Assembly: GCA_029547185.1 (NCBI GenBank)
Contig: JAKPPU010000063.1
Span: forward strand, 1-56,932
Origin: Deltaproteobacteria bacterium
GTDB taxonomy: Bacteria; Desulfobacterota; Desulfomonilia; UBA1062
Direction of reading: 5' to 3'
Length of the DNA stretch: 56,932 nt
The notes below the pieces were generated by a model. That model was not told the DNA's origin, did no database searches, and saw only the letters and a list, made by a program, of their open reading frames with translations. The stretch's first letter is position 1; each line of letters opens with the position of its first letter. Shown piece after piece: positions 34,149 through 41,932 of the stretch. The position numbers were made by a program, and so were the translations under genes.

Positions 34149-36113
34149 ATGAAATTACAGAGCCGCCTGGTCATTGGTTTTCTCATCGCCTCCTGCCTGA
34201 CGGGAGCGGTTGCCACTGTAGTCGGAATTACGGCCATAAACAGGAACACCCTGGAGGAAGTCCAGAGGAAGGTGCAGCAGGACATCCATACGGCCGAGCT
34301 CATCTACTTCTACAATCTCGAACGGCTTCAGTACCAGCTCGAGTTCATATCGCTGAGGAGCCCCCTCCAGGAGGCGATCAGGCAGAACGACCCTGCCACC
34401 CTCACGAACCTCGAGGTGCTCATCCGGACAGGGACTTCGAATAAGGGCGACCACAGCTGTCTCGACATGCTCACCCTCGTGGACGCAAAGGGGCGGGTCA
34501 TCTACCGGGTGGCAAACCCGACCGCCAAGGGAGACAGCCTCCTGTGGGACCCGGTGGTGAGCAAATGCCTGAGGGAAAAGAGGCCCCAATCCTCAGCCGT
34601 CACCATGTCACTGCACACCATCGAGGATCAGAATCCGAGGCTGACCTCCCGCGTGGTCATTCCCATCGTCAACACGCCGCAGTCCGTCAAGATCAGGGAC
34701 AAGGTGCTCACCGAGGGCATGGTCCTCCGTGCCGCCTATCCCATCAGGGGCACTGACGGTGAATTCCTCGGGGCGCTCATCGGGGGCATCCTCCTCAACC
34801 GGGATTACGGCATCGTCGACTCGATCAAGGAAACCGTGTACCATGACGAGACCTACCGCGGAAGGGACATCGGCTTCGCCACCATCTTCCTGGGCCCGGT
34901 GCGGATATCCACGAACGTCAAGACCGCAGACCAGAAGCGTGCCGTGGGGACCATCGTCTCGAAGGAGGTCTACGACAGGGTCATCGTCCGGGGTCAGGAC
35001 TGGGTCGGGAGGGCCTTCGTGGTGGATGACTGGTACATCAGCGCCTACGCGCCTCTCTACGACATCAACAAGCGCATCATCGGGATGTTCTATACCGGAA
35101 TCCTCGAGGCCAAGTACCGGGACATGAAGCTCTACACCATCTGGCTGTTCATCGGCATCACCTTCGTCGGCATGGTGATCGCCTTCATCCTGTCCTTCCG
35201 CCTCGGCCACAGCATCATACGGAGAATTCGAATCCTCAAGCAGGCCACAGAGGCCATCTCCTCCGGGAATCTCGAGTATCAGCTCCCCCCCGGCCGCTCC
35301 TCCGGGTTCGACATGATCGACGAGTCCTTCAACAACATGGCCAAGTCCCTGAAAGACCGGGACGACAGGCTTCAGAAGGCCTTTCAGCGCATCACGCGCA
35401 CCGAGCGGCTCGCGTCCCTGGGTCAGATGGCGGCCGGTGTGGCGCATGAGATCAACAATCCGCTGGGCGGAATCCTTCTCTACAGCAATCTCGTGCTCGA
35501 GGAGATGGGAGACGATCACCCCGGAAGAAAGAATATGGAAAAGATCATCTACCAGACCGACCGGTGCAAGAAGATCGTCCAGAACCTCCTCGATTTTGCC
35601 AGGACCCCGTCGGGAGACATGCGGCAGGTCAGCGTGAACGACGTCGCCCTCACCTCGCTCAACCTCGTCAAGGACCAGTCGATGTTCCTCGGCATCCGGG
35701 TGGAGAGCGATCTTGCAGACAACCTTCCCCTGATCATGGGGGACATCTCGCGGCTCGAGGAGGTCTTCCTCAACCTCTTCATCAATGCGGCAGACGCCAT
35801 GGACAACAAGGGAACGCTTAAGATCAGGACATGGCTCTCCACCACGAACGCCGTGAAAATCTCCATCTCGGACACGGGCAAGGGCATCGACAAGGCCTAC
35901 CTGCCCCACATTTTCGAGCCCTTCTTCACGACCAAGGACCCGGGCCAGGGCACAGGTCTCGGGCTCTCCATCACCTACGGGATCATCCAGAAGCACAACG
36001 GCTTCATCGACGTGGAGAGCGAGCCCGGCAAGGGCACCACGTTCGTCATCACCCTGCCCTCCCTCCCGGAAGAAGGAGGAACAGCCTATTCAAAGGGGGA
36101 AGATATTGGCTAA
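34149..36113 (+). CDS. Membrane sensor histidine kinase (NtrB-like, Cache-HAMP)
   Basis: A 654-residue kinase. Membrane helix at ~8-30, a large periplasmic double-Cache sensor (~35-325, including LVDAKGRVIYRVANPTAKGD and WYISAYAPLYDINKRIIG), second helix at ~335-358, HAMP, then HisKA with GVAHEINNPLGGIL and an ATPase with FLNLFINAADAMDNKG, DTGKGID and GTGLGLSITYGI. The HEINNPL box is typical of kinases that pair with sigma-54 activators, and one overlaps its stop. I chose ATG 34149 (MKLQSRLVIGF); a GTG at 34110 would add 13 residues. The ligand is unknown. Confidence 0.88.
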   Translation: MKLQSRLVIGFLIASCLTGAVATVVGITAINRNTLEEVQRKVQQDIHTAELIYFYNLERLQYQLEFISLRSPLQEAIRQNDPATLTNLEVLIRTGTSNKGDHSCLDMLTLVDAKGRVIYRVANPTAKGDSLLWDPVVSKCLREKRPQSSAVTMSLHTIEDQNPRLTSRVVIPIVNTPQSVKIRDKVLTEGMVLRAAYPIRGTDGEFLGALIGGILLNRDYGIVDSIKETVYHDETYRGRDIGFATIFLGPVRISTNVKTADQKRAVGTIVSKEVYDRVIVRGQDWVGRAFVVDDWYISAYAPLYDINKRIIGMFYTGILEAKYRDMKLYTIWLFIGITFVGMVIAFILSFRLGHSIIRRIRILKQATEAISSGNLEYQLPPGRSSGFDMIDESFNNMAKSLKDRDDRLQKAFQRITRTERLASLGQMAAGVAHEINNPLGGILLYSNLVLEEMGDDHPGRKNMEKIIYQTDRCKKIVQNLLDFARTPSGDMRQVSVNDVALTSLNLVKDQSMFLGIRVESDLADNLPLIMGDISRLEEVFLNLFINAADAMDNKGTLKIRTWLSTTNAVKISISDTGKGIDKAYLPHIFEPFFTTKDPGQGTGLGLSITYGIIQKHNGFIDVESEPGKGTTFVITLPSLPEEGGTAYSKGEDIG

Positions 36114-37458
36114 GAAGAGTGCGCGCATACTCATCATCGACGACGAAGAATCCATCCGGGACGGCTGCCAGCAGATTCTCTCCCGCATGGGATACGACGT
36201 GGCCACGGCCGGAGACGGCCTCTCGGGCCTCGAAACGGCAAAGAACAATCTCTTCGACGTGATCCTCCTCGATATCCGCATGCCCAGGATCGAAGGCCTC
36301 GACGTCCTGAGGATACTGAAAAAAGAGCACAATACCCCCTCGAAGATCATCATCATCACGGGCTTCGGCACCATACAGCTCGCCGTCGAGGCAATGAGGC
36401 TCGGCGCCCGGAACTTCATCACGAAGCCCTTCGATGCCGGCGAGCTCAAGCAGGCAGTCCTCGACTGTCTGACGGAAGACGCTGCGGGACAGCATGCAGA
36501 GGACCTCCTTTCGACGCTCATCGGCACGAGCGATTATATCGAGGAGCTCAAGGACACCATAAAACGCATAGCCAAGACCGACAGCACGGTTCTCATCACC
36601 GGAGAAAGCGGAACGGGAAAAGAGCTCGTTGCCCGGACGATCCACAGCCTGAGCGCGAGGGCCGAGAGGCTCTTCATTCCCGTCGACTGCTCGTCGCTCG
36701 TGCAGAACCTCATGGAGTCGGAGCTCTTCGGCCATATCAAGGGTGCCTTCAGCGGGGCGACCGAGAACCGGGACGGCAGGTTCCAGATGGCAGACAGGGG
36801 AACGCTCTTTCTCGACGAGATCTCGAACATCAGCCTCGAGGTGCAGGCCAAGCTTCTGCGCGCGATCCAGGAGCAGGAGGTCCCCAGGGTCGGCAGCTCC
36901 ATCCCGGAGAAGGTGGACGTCCGCCTGATCACGGCAACGAACAGAGACCTCCGGGAGGCGGTCATCTCAGGGTCCTTCAGGGAGGACCTCTTCTATCGGA
37001 TCTCGGTCGTGCCCATCCACATACGGCCCCTGCGTGATCACCGGCACGATATCGCGCCCATAGCCATCCACTATTTCGATGTCTTCAGAATCAGGCACGG
37101 CAGCAGGGCAAAACGGCTCTCGCAGGAAGCCCTGAAATCCCTTACCGCCTACAGCTGGCCGGGCAACATCCGCGAGCTCAAGAACACCATCGAGAGGCTC
37201 TGCGTGCTCTGCGAGCACGAAGAGGTGACCCTCTCCGACATCCTCTACTACGGCCAGGACACGAAGGCAAAGGCGCCGGTCGTCGATCCCTTCTCAGGGA
37301 AGATGACGCTCGTGGACGTCGAGAGGGATCATATCGAGAAGGCGCTCCGGCACTTCAATTACCAGATAAACAAGACGGCGCGCTTCCTCGGCATAGACAG
37401 AAAGACCTTACGGACCAAGATCCGCACCTACGGGATAGAGATCAAGGGCGAAGAGTAG
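36106..37458 (+). CDS. Sigma-54-dependent response regulator (NtrC family)
   Basis: A 450-residue protein: receiver with Asp56 (ILLDIRMPRIEG), AAA+ domain with Walker A GESGTGKE (~166-173), and a C-terminal Fis-type helix-turn-helix (KALRHFNYQINKTARFLGI, then DRKTLRTKIRTYGI). The sigma-54 contact loop is GAFSGA (~213-218) in place of GAFTGA. The start is TTG at 36106, with GGGGGA upstream and an 8-base overlap with the kinase gene. A sigma-54 promoter lies 145 bases beyond its stop and is its most likely target. Confidence 0.92.
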   Translation: MAKKSARILIIDDEESIRDGCQQILSRMGYDVATAGDGLSGLETAKNNLFDVILLDIRMPRIEGLDVLRILKKEHNTPSKIIIITGFGTIQLAVEAMRLGARNFITKPFDAGELKQAVLDCLTEDAAGQHAEDLLSTLIGTSDYIEELKDTIKRIAKTDSTVLITGESGTGKELVARTIHSLSARAERLFIPVDCSSLVQNLMESELFGHIKGAFSGATENRDGRFQMADRGTLFLDEISNISLEVQAKLLRAIQEQEVPRVGSSIPEKVDVRLITATNRDLREAVISGSFREDLFYRISVVPIHIRPLRDHRHDIAPIAIHYFDVFRIRHGSRAKRLSQEALKSLTAYSWPGNIRELKNTIERLCVLCEHEEVTLSDILYYGQDTKAKAPVVDPFSGKMTLVDVERDHIEKALRHFNYQINKTARFLGIDRKTLRTKIRTYGIEIKGEE

Positions 37459-37547
37459 CACCTTGCCGGCATCGATCCCGATCCGCATCCCCGCCTTTCA
37501 TGGGTACATCTTCCTCACGCACGGGGTGTTTTTCCCCTTACGCCTTC

Positions 37548-37567
37548 CGAATATTGTCCTATATTCG
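37548..37567. promoter_or_regulatory. Inverted repeat, candidate activator (enhancer) site
   Basis: CGAATAT (37548-37554) and ATATTCG (37561-37567) form a perfect 7-bp inverted repeat separated by 6 bases. Its centre is about 70 bases upstream of the expected start from the sigma-54 promoter at 37602, so it is a plausible binding site for the NtrC-type protein encoded just upstream. A single copy was seen. Confidence 0.55.
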
Positions 37568-37583
37568 TTTATATTGACCATGT

Positions 37584-37596
37584 TATCAATGGCTTG
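37584..37596 (+). promoter_or_regulatory. IHF consensus site
   Basis: TATCAATGGCTTG fits the IHF consensus WATCAANNNNTTR at every fixed position. It lies between the candidate enhancer repeat and the -24/-12 promoter, where IHF bends DNA at many sigma-54 promoters. Confidence 0.55.
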
Positions 37597-37601
37597 AATA
37601 G

Positions 37602-37617
37602 TGGCACCGACCTTGCT
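37602..37617 (+). promoter_or_regulatory. Sigma-54 (-24/-12) promoter
   Basis: TGGCAC (37602-37607), five bases, then TTGCT (37613-37617): matches the sigma-54 consensus TGGCAC-N5-TTGCW. The invariant GG is at 37603-37604 and GC at 37615-37616. Transcription would begin near 37628, 24 bases before the receiver gene at 37652. Together with the inverted repeat and IHF box it gives a full enhancer-dependent promoter. Confidence 0.85.
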
Positions 37618-37651
37618 TAATCCTGACGTATCAAACAAGGAGGTGGTAGCT

Positions 37652-38038
37652 ATGGATTCCAAGAAAAAGGTGCTGCTCATTGATGATGACAAGGACTTCT
37701 TGATGGCCACAAAGCTCATCCTCGAAAAGGGCGGTTACGAGGTTTTCCTGGCGGAAGACGGGAAGTCGGGCGTCGAGATGGCCAAGTCCGTCAATCCGAA
37801 CCTCGCCATCGTAGACATGATGATGGAAACCTGGAGCGAGGGATTCAACGTCGTCTCCAAGCTCAGGACCTCGGAAACGGGCAAGCAGATTCCCCTCATC
37901 ATGCTGAGCGCCGTCGACCTCCAGGGGCCGTACCAGTCCTTCGAGCCTCCCGAGGACCTGCCCACGGTAGACCTTGTCCTCCACAAGCCCATCAAGGCCG
38001 ACGACCTCCTGAGATACGTGGGACAGCTGGTAGGGTAG
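37652..38038 (+). CDS. Single-domain response regulator
   Basis: A 128-residue receiver: LLIDDDKDFLMATKLILE, phosphoacceptor Asp55 (AIVDMMMETWSEG), Ser in IMLSAVD and Lys in LVLHKPIKADD. No output domain. It closely resembles in layout the receiver at 30063 (both end in a KPIK(P/A)xDL segment), suggesting a shared family. AAGGAGGTGG precedes ATG 37652. It is the first gene after the sigma-54 promoter and lies 6 bases ahead of the hybrid kinase. Confidence 0.88.
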   Translation: MDSKKKVLLIDDDKDFLMATKLILEKGGYEVFLAEDGKSGVEMAKSVNPNLAIVDMMMETWSEGFNVVSKLRTSETGKQIPLIMLSAVDLQGPYQSFEPPEDLPTVDLVLHKPIKADDLLRYVGQLVG

Positions 38039-38044
38039 AGGATC

Positions 38045-39151
38045 GTGGAGCAGGGTTTTCCTTCGCAGATTCTCATCATCGATGATGAGGAATCCATCCT
38101 TGATGGGTGCAGGCAAGCCCTCGAGAAGTCCGGCTATTCGGTGATCACGTCATCCGACGGCGCAGAGGGGGTCAAGCTCGCCCGGGAGAAAAAACCCGAG
38201 ATCGCATTCATCGACCTCAAGATGCCCAACTGCTCGGGCATGGATATCATCGAGCTTGTCTCCAGGGATATGCCCGATATCGTCCTGATCGTGATCACCG
38301 GATATGCCTCCATCGTCTCGGCCGTAGAGGCCATGAAAAAAGGGGCATATGACTATCTGCCCAAGCCCTTCACGCCCGACCAGCTCCGGGCGGTCACGAA
38401 GCGCGGCATCGAGCACCGGCAGCTCAAGATCGAAGCCGACAGCCTCAGGGAGGAAAAGGAGCGGATGGAGAAGAACTTCATCACCTTCGTCTCCCACGAG
38501 ATGCGCTCACCGCTGGTCACCATCCAGCAGTATATCGAATCCCTGAAGCTCATCGCAGGCGATATCCTCACGGGAGATGCCGCGGATATCATCTCCCGCT
38601 GCGAAAAACGCATCCAGAACCTCCAGGACCTCGTCGAGCATTGGCTCGACATCTCCCGTATCGAGAACGGGACCTTCTCCCAGGCAAAGGTGCCCCTGGA
38701 CCTCACCGAGATTCTGGAGCACAGCATGGATGAGATGAACCCGCTCTGCCAGAGGCGGGAAATCATCCTCGAGGCCGATCACAAGGCAGAGCTCCCGAAG
38801 ATCCTGGGAGACCACGAGAGCCTGCTCCGGGTCTTCACCAACATCATCGGAAACGCCACGAAGTATACCCCTGCCGGAGGCAGGATCACGGTCAGGACAG
38901 ACTGCGACGATTATTACGTCTATGTCCGTATCGAAGATACGGGACAGGGGATTCCCCAGGACAAGCTTCCCTTCATTTTCGAGCCCTTCTTCCGGGTGCA
39001 CGGAAAGCAGGAGCGCCAGAAGGGCTCCGGTCTGGGGCTCACCTTCAGCAAGAAGATCATGGACGCGCACAACGGATACATCGAAGCTGCTTCTCAGGAA
39101 GGTGCCGGAACGGCCTTTACCCTGAAGTTCCCGAGGCTCTACGAGCTCTAG
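38045..39151 (+). CDS. Hybrid receiver-histidine kinase
   Basis: A 368-residue soluble protein with a receiver first (IIDDEESILDGCRQAL, Asp57 in FIDLKMPNCSG, Lys in YLPKPFTPDQL), a short coiled coil, HisKA with His151 (FVSHEMRSPLVTI) and an ATPase (VFTNIIGNATKYTP, EDTGQGIPQ, GSGLGLTFSKKI). The start is GTG at 38045. A receiver placed ahead of the kinase suggests that phosphorylation by another kinase gates its activity. It is likely co-transcribed with the receiver at 37652 under sigma-54 control. Confidence 0.87.
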   Translation: MEQGFPSQILIIDDEESILDGCRQALEKSGYSVITSSDGAEGVKLAREKKPEIAFIDLKMPNCSGMDIIELVSRDMPDIVLIVITGYASIVSAVEAMKKGAYDYLPKPFTPDQLRAVTKRGIEHRQLKIEADSLREEKERMEKNFITFVSHEMRSPLVTIQQYIESLKLIAGDILTGDAADIISRCEKRIQNLQDLVEHWLDISRIENGTFSQAKVPLDLTEILEHSMDEMNPLCQRREIILEADHKAELPKILGDHESLLRVFTNIIGNATKYTPAGGRITVRTDCDDYYVYVRIEDTGQGIPQDKLPFIFEPFFRVHGKQERQKGSGLGLTFSKKIMDAHNGYIEAASQEGAGTAFTLKFPRLYEL

Positions 39152-39155
39152 GCCC

Positions 39156-39380
39156 TCACCGGCTGCTGCCCTTGTCTCCCTCCCACGGCCGGGTATTGTC
39201 GAGGAGGTACTCGGAAGAATTGTTCACCATGCACTCACCGCACAGGTGGACCATCTTCATGCTCGAAAGCTGCCGTACGGTGAAGAGGTGCTGCGAGTTC
39301 GCGCTGCAGAGAAAGCACTGTTCCCCCGAATCCTTTTCATGGAACTCATAGCACTTCTCATCAAGGAATTTGCACTTCAT
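39156..39380 (-). CDS. Small Cys-rich protein, probably zinc-binding
   Basis: A 74-residue protein with six Cys: Cys3 and Cys10, CFLC (residues 22-25) and CGEC (47-50). Two Cys-x2-Cys pairs suggest a zinc ribbon or a small metal site. GAGG precedes the ATG on the minus strand. It ends 4 bases from the stop of the hybrid kinase on the other strand. No family recognised. The motif spacing, start signal and lack of a competing frame make it a likely real gene. Confidence 0.55.
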   Translation of the reverse strand: MKCKFLDEKCYEFHEKDSGEQCFLCSANSQHLFTVRQLSSMKMVHLCGECMVNNSSEYLLDNTRPWEGDKGSSR

Positions 39381-39594
39381 ATCGGGCCTCAGTCTTCAAG
39401 AGTTACCACACCCGCCTCCTCTTGGCAATCGGATATGTTTTGTCCCGGGGTCATGTCTTGCTTTTTGCTCCGTGTGCGAAAACGGACAAGCTGAGAGTAA
39501 TGCAAGCCCCCGTTATTTTCCATAGTGGCAAAAAAGCAGGACCTGGCGCCGAGCTCCCACACGCTCCCAAGCTCCGAAATAATAAAATACTTCC

Positions 39595-39623
39595 TTGAAC
39601 TATGAGCCTGCTGCGGCAATAAT
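39595..39623 (+). promoter_or_regulatory. Sigma-70-type promoter before Nudix gene
   Basis: TTGAAC (39595-39600) and AATAAT (39618-39623) with a 17-base spacer. Transcription would start near 39630, about 30 bases before the Nudix GTG at 39662. The rest of the 281-base divergent gap shows no clear element for the minus-strand Cys-rich gene. Confidence 0.5.
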
Positions 39624-39661
39624 ATGCATAACTTCGACAAGGATTTTCTCAAGGGGGATAC

Positions 39662-40213
39662 GTGAGGCGATACTGGAATTTCATACAATCCCGGATCAGG
39701 TACGAGAACCGGATCGTGAAGCTCAGGGAGGACACCTATCACTTTCTCCCCAATAACATCATCCAGGACTTCACGGTCTTCGAATTCGCAGACTGGGTCA
39801 ACATCATTCCCGTCACCCCGAGCGGCGAGATCGTCATGATCCGCCAGTACCGGGTCGGCGTGCGCAGGGAGACCTTCGAGATTCCCGGCGGCCTCATATC
39901 CGATGACGACAGAGACCCTGCCGAGGCGGCCGTAAGGGAGATGATCGAGGAGACCGGATACTCGAGCGGCGAGGTCATCCGCATCGGGACCGTGGAGCCC
40001 AATCCGGCCATCCAGAACAACCGGTGCTACACCTACCTCGCCCGCAATGCCGTCCCGGCCTCGGCACAGAAGCTCGACCCCACCGAGGCAATCAAAGTCG
40101 AGCTCGTGGAGAAGTCGAAGGTCTACGGGATGATCTCCCGGGGCCTCATCACCCACGGCCTCGTCATCGCCGCCTTTGCCCACCTCCTGATCCATGAAGG
40201 GTGCACGGGCTAG
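39662..40213 (+). CDS. Nudix hydrolase, ADP-ribose pyrophosphatase-like
   Basis: A 183-residue Nudix protein. The Nudix helix is FEIPGGLISDDDRDPAEAA followed by VREMIEETGY; REMIEETGY is intact, but the first Glu of GX5EX7REUXEEXGU aligns with Arg in DDDRDP, with Asp residues beside it. The preceding VMIRQYRVGVRRETFEIPGG matches the ADP-ribose/ADP-sugar pyrophosphatase subgroup. Such enzymes clear ADP-ribose or nucleotide sugars. The start is GTG 39662 with AAGGGGGA upstream. Its stop overlaps the convergent thiolase stop within CTAG. Confidence 0.82.
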   Translation: MRRYWNFIQSRIRYENRIVKLREDTYHFLPNNIIQDFTVFEFADWVNIIPVTPSGEIVMIRQYRVGVRRETFEIPGGLISDDDRDPAEAAVREMIEETGYSSGEVIRIGTVEPNPAIQNNRCYTYLARNAVPASAQKLDPTEAIKVELVEKSKVYGMISRGLITHGLVIAAFAHLLIHEGCTG

Positions 40214-41391
40214 ACGGCGTTCACGTTCTCCCACAGTGTGGCGCTCGCATTTCCGAAGGCGCCGCAGAGGGTCGCGATTCCGTATCGTGCATGACGGAAG
40301 TCGGTCTTCATGATCGAATTCAAGGTTATGACGATGCGTGCGCCGGATTCGCCGAGCGGGTGGCCCAGCGCCAGCGCACCGCCCCACACGTTGACGTTTT
40401 CGAAGGGGGCATTTGAAGCTATCCCGAGCTCTCTCACGCAGGCGAGCGTCTGCGCCGCAAAGGCCTCGTTGAACTCCCAGACCCCGATGTCCTCTATCCG
40501 CAGACCGGTCTTTTCGAGGATCTTCCTTACGGCATACACGGGACCGATGCCCATCATCGTGGGATTGCACCCCGCCATGGCCCCGGCCGCATATCTGAGA
40601 TGGTAGGAAAGGCCCAGCTCGTCCGCCTTTCTCCTGTTCATGAGGAGGAGCGCACAGGCCGCCGTCGATACCGGGGAGGAGACGGCGGCGGTCACCACGC
40701 CGTCTTCCCTGATGAGGGGCTTCATGGACGCCATGCGCTCGCGGGATATGTCGTCCCGGATCCACTGGTCTCTGTCCACGAGGAACTCGTTGTCCTGATC
40801 GTCGAAGCCTTTCAAAGGGATGATCTCGCTCGTGAACTTTCCGGAGTCCCTGGCCTCTCCGGCGCGCTTATGGCTCCAGAAGGCCATGTTCTCGGAATCC
40901 TCCCTGGTGATGCCGTAGTGCCTGGCGACCTTTTCGGCGGTCGCCTCCATGGGAACCTCGTGCATGGGATATCTCCACATCATGCCGGGAGGCGGCTCGA
41001 AGTCGTATGCGAGCGGTACGTGGAGCATGTCCTCCACCCCCGATGCAATGAAGATCTCCCCCTCAGAGCACAGGATGGCGCGGGCAGCGTGCTCCACGGC
41101 GGCCATGCCCGATGGGCACTGCTGAGAGATGCCGTTCGTGGGGACCGTGTCCGGAAATCCGCCCGCGAGCCACGAGAGCCTCGCTATGTCGTTCTGCATC
41201 CCTGCCTGGTTTGCGCACCCGCAGAAGACTGCCTCGACGTCCTGAGGCTCGATCCCGGGATTCCTCCCGAAGAGTGCCCGGTATACCGCGATGAGCAGAT
41301 GCTCCGGCCTTGCCTTCCTGAACCAGCCCTTCTGAGGATGTGCACGGGTATTCGCCGTTCTTACGCCATCGATGATGACACATTCTTCCAT
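40210..41391 (-). CDS. Thiolase (acetyl-CoA acyltransferase family)
   Basis: A 393-residue thiolase. The acyl-accepting Cys92 is in NGISQQCPSGMAAVE; the NEAFAAQ motif, catalytic His in GGALALGHPLGESGAR and the second Cys in IATLCGAFGNASA are visible. The last motif differs from the common C-x-GGG loop, so substrate may be unusual. Thiolases cleave 3-ketoacyl-CoA or condense acetyl-CoA. ATG 41391 (MEECVIIDGV) is favoured; a longer frame to 41442 has no typical sequence. It stands alone, convergent with the Nudix gene. Confidence 0.9.
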   Translation of the reverse strand: MEECVIIDGVRTANTRAHPQKGWFRKARPEHLLIAVYRALFGRNPGIEPQDVEAVFCGCANQAGMQNDIARLSWLAGGFPDTVPTNGISQQCPSGMAAVEHAARAILCSEGEIFIASGVEDMLHVPLAYDFEPPPGMMWRYPMHEVPMEATAEKVARHYGITREDSENMAFWSHKRAGEARDSGKFTSEIIPLKGFDDQDNEFLVDRDQWIRDDISRERMASMKPLIREDGVVTAAVSSPVSTAACALLLMNRRKADELGLSYHLRYAAGAMAGCNPTMMGIGPVYAVRKILEKTGLRIEDIGVWEFNEAFAAQTLACVRELGIASNAPFENVNVWGGALALGHPLGESGARIVITLNSIMKTDFRHARYGIATLCGAFGNASATLWENVNAV

Positions 41392-41605
41392 GATCAGCCG
41401 CCTCTTTCTTCCCTGCCGCCCCGCACAAGGGGTGTATGCCATGTGTGAAGCAGCATCTCTGTTCTAGCTTGATATCCTTGCCTGATGTTCTTCGTGGTGG
41501 GATGGGATCTTTCCGCCTCGAGTCAAGGAGAGCACGAGGCATGATCCAATTCTAGAAGATTCGATGGAAAAAGCAATCATGTTGCGAAGCTTGCCTATTT
41601 TGTCC

Positions 41606-41635
41606 TTGAGGATTTACCCCCTATCCTCGTATAAT
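41606..41635 (+). promoter_or_regulatory. Sigma-70-type promoter
   Basis: TTGAGG (41606-41611) and a perfect TATAAT (41630-41635) with an 18-base spacer, about 30 bases before the ATG of the EF-Tu-domain-like gene at 41667. Confidence 0.55.
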
Positions 41636-41666
41636 AACGTTAATTCTCTTTTGGGGAGGGAAACCC

Positions 41667-41924
41667 ATGGCAGAAGAAAAAAAATTGATCGGAAAAGTGA
41701 CCCATTTCTTCAGCAAGATCAGCGTGGCCGGGATAGAGCTGAGCGGCACCCTGAAGGTGGGAGACAGGATCTCGATCGAAGGGGCCACGACAAGCTTCGA
41801 GGAAACCATCGATTCCATGCAGATCGACAACAAGGGCGTTACCGAGGCCAAGGCGGGAGATGTCATCGGGATCAAGGTAAAGGACAAGACCAGGGCCGGT
41901 GACAACGTTTATCTCGTAAGCTAG
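41667..41924 (+). CDS. EF-Tu domain 2-like small beta-barrel protein
   Basis: An 85-residue protein whose whole length resembles domain 2 of translation factors: KVTHFFSKISVAGIELSG, LKVGDRISIEG and AKAGDVIGIKVKDKTRAGD. Free-standing proteins of this type are known in databases as translation elongation factor-like proteins; their role is not established. TTGGGGAGGG precedes the ATG. It is convergent with the diadenylate cyclase gene, with 8 bases between stops. Confidence 0.8.
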   Translation: MAEEKKLIGKVTHFFSKISVAGIELSGTLKVGDRISIEGATTSFEETIDSMQIDNKGVTEAKAGDVIGIKVKDKTRAGDNVYLVS

Positions 41925-41932
41925 AATCAAAG

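Noticed and set aside
39389..40765. A 458-codon minus-strand frame spanning the Nudix gene and part of the thiolase
   Set aside because: It is the thiolase gene read in a shifted frame and the Nudix gene read backwards.
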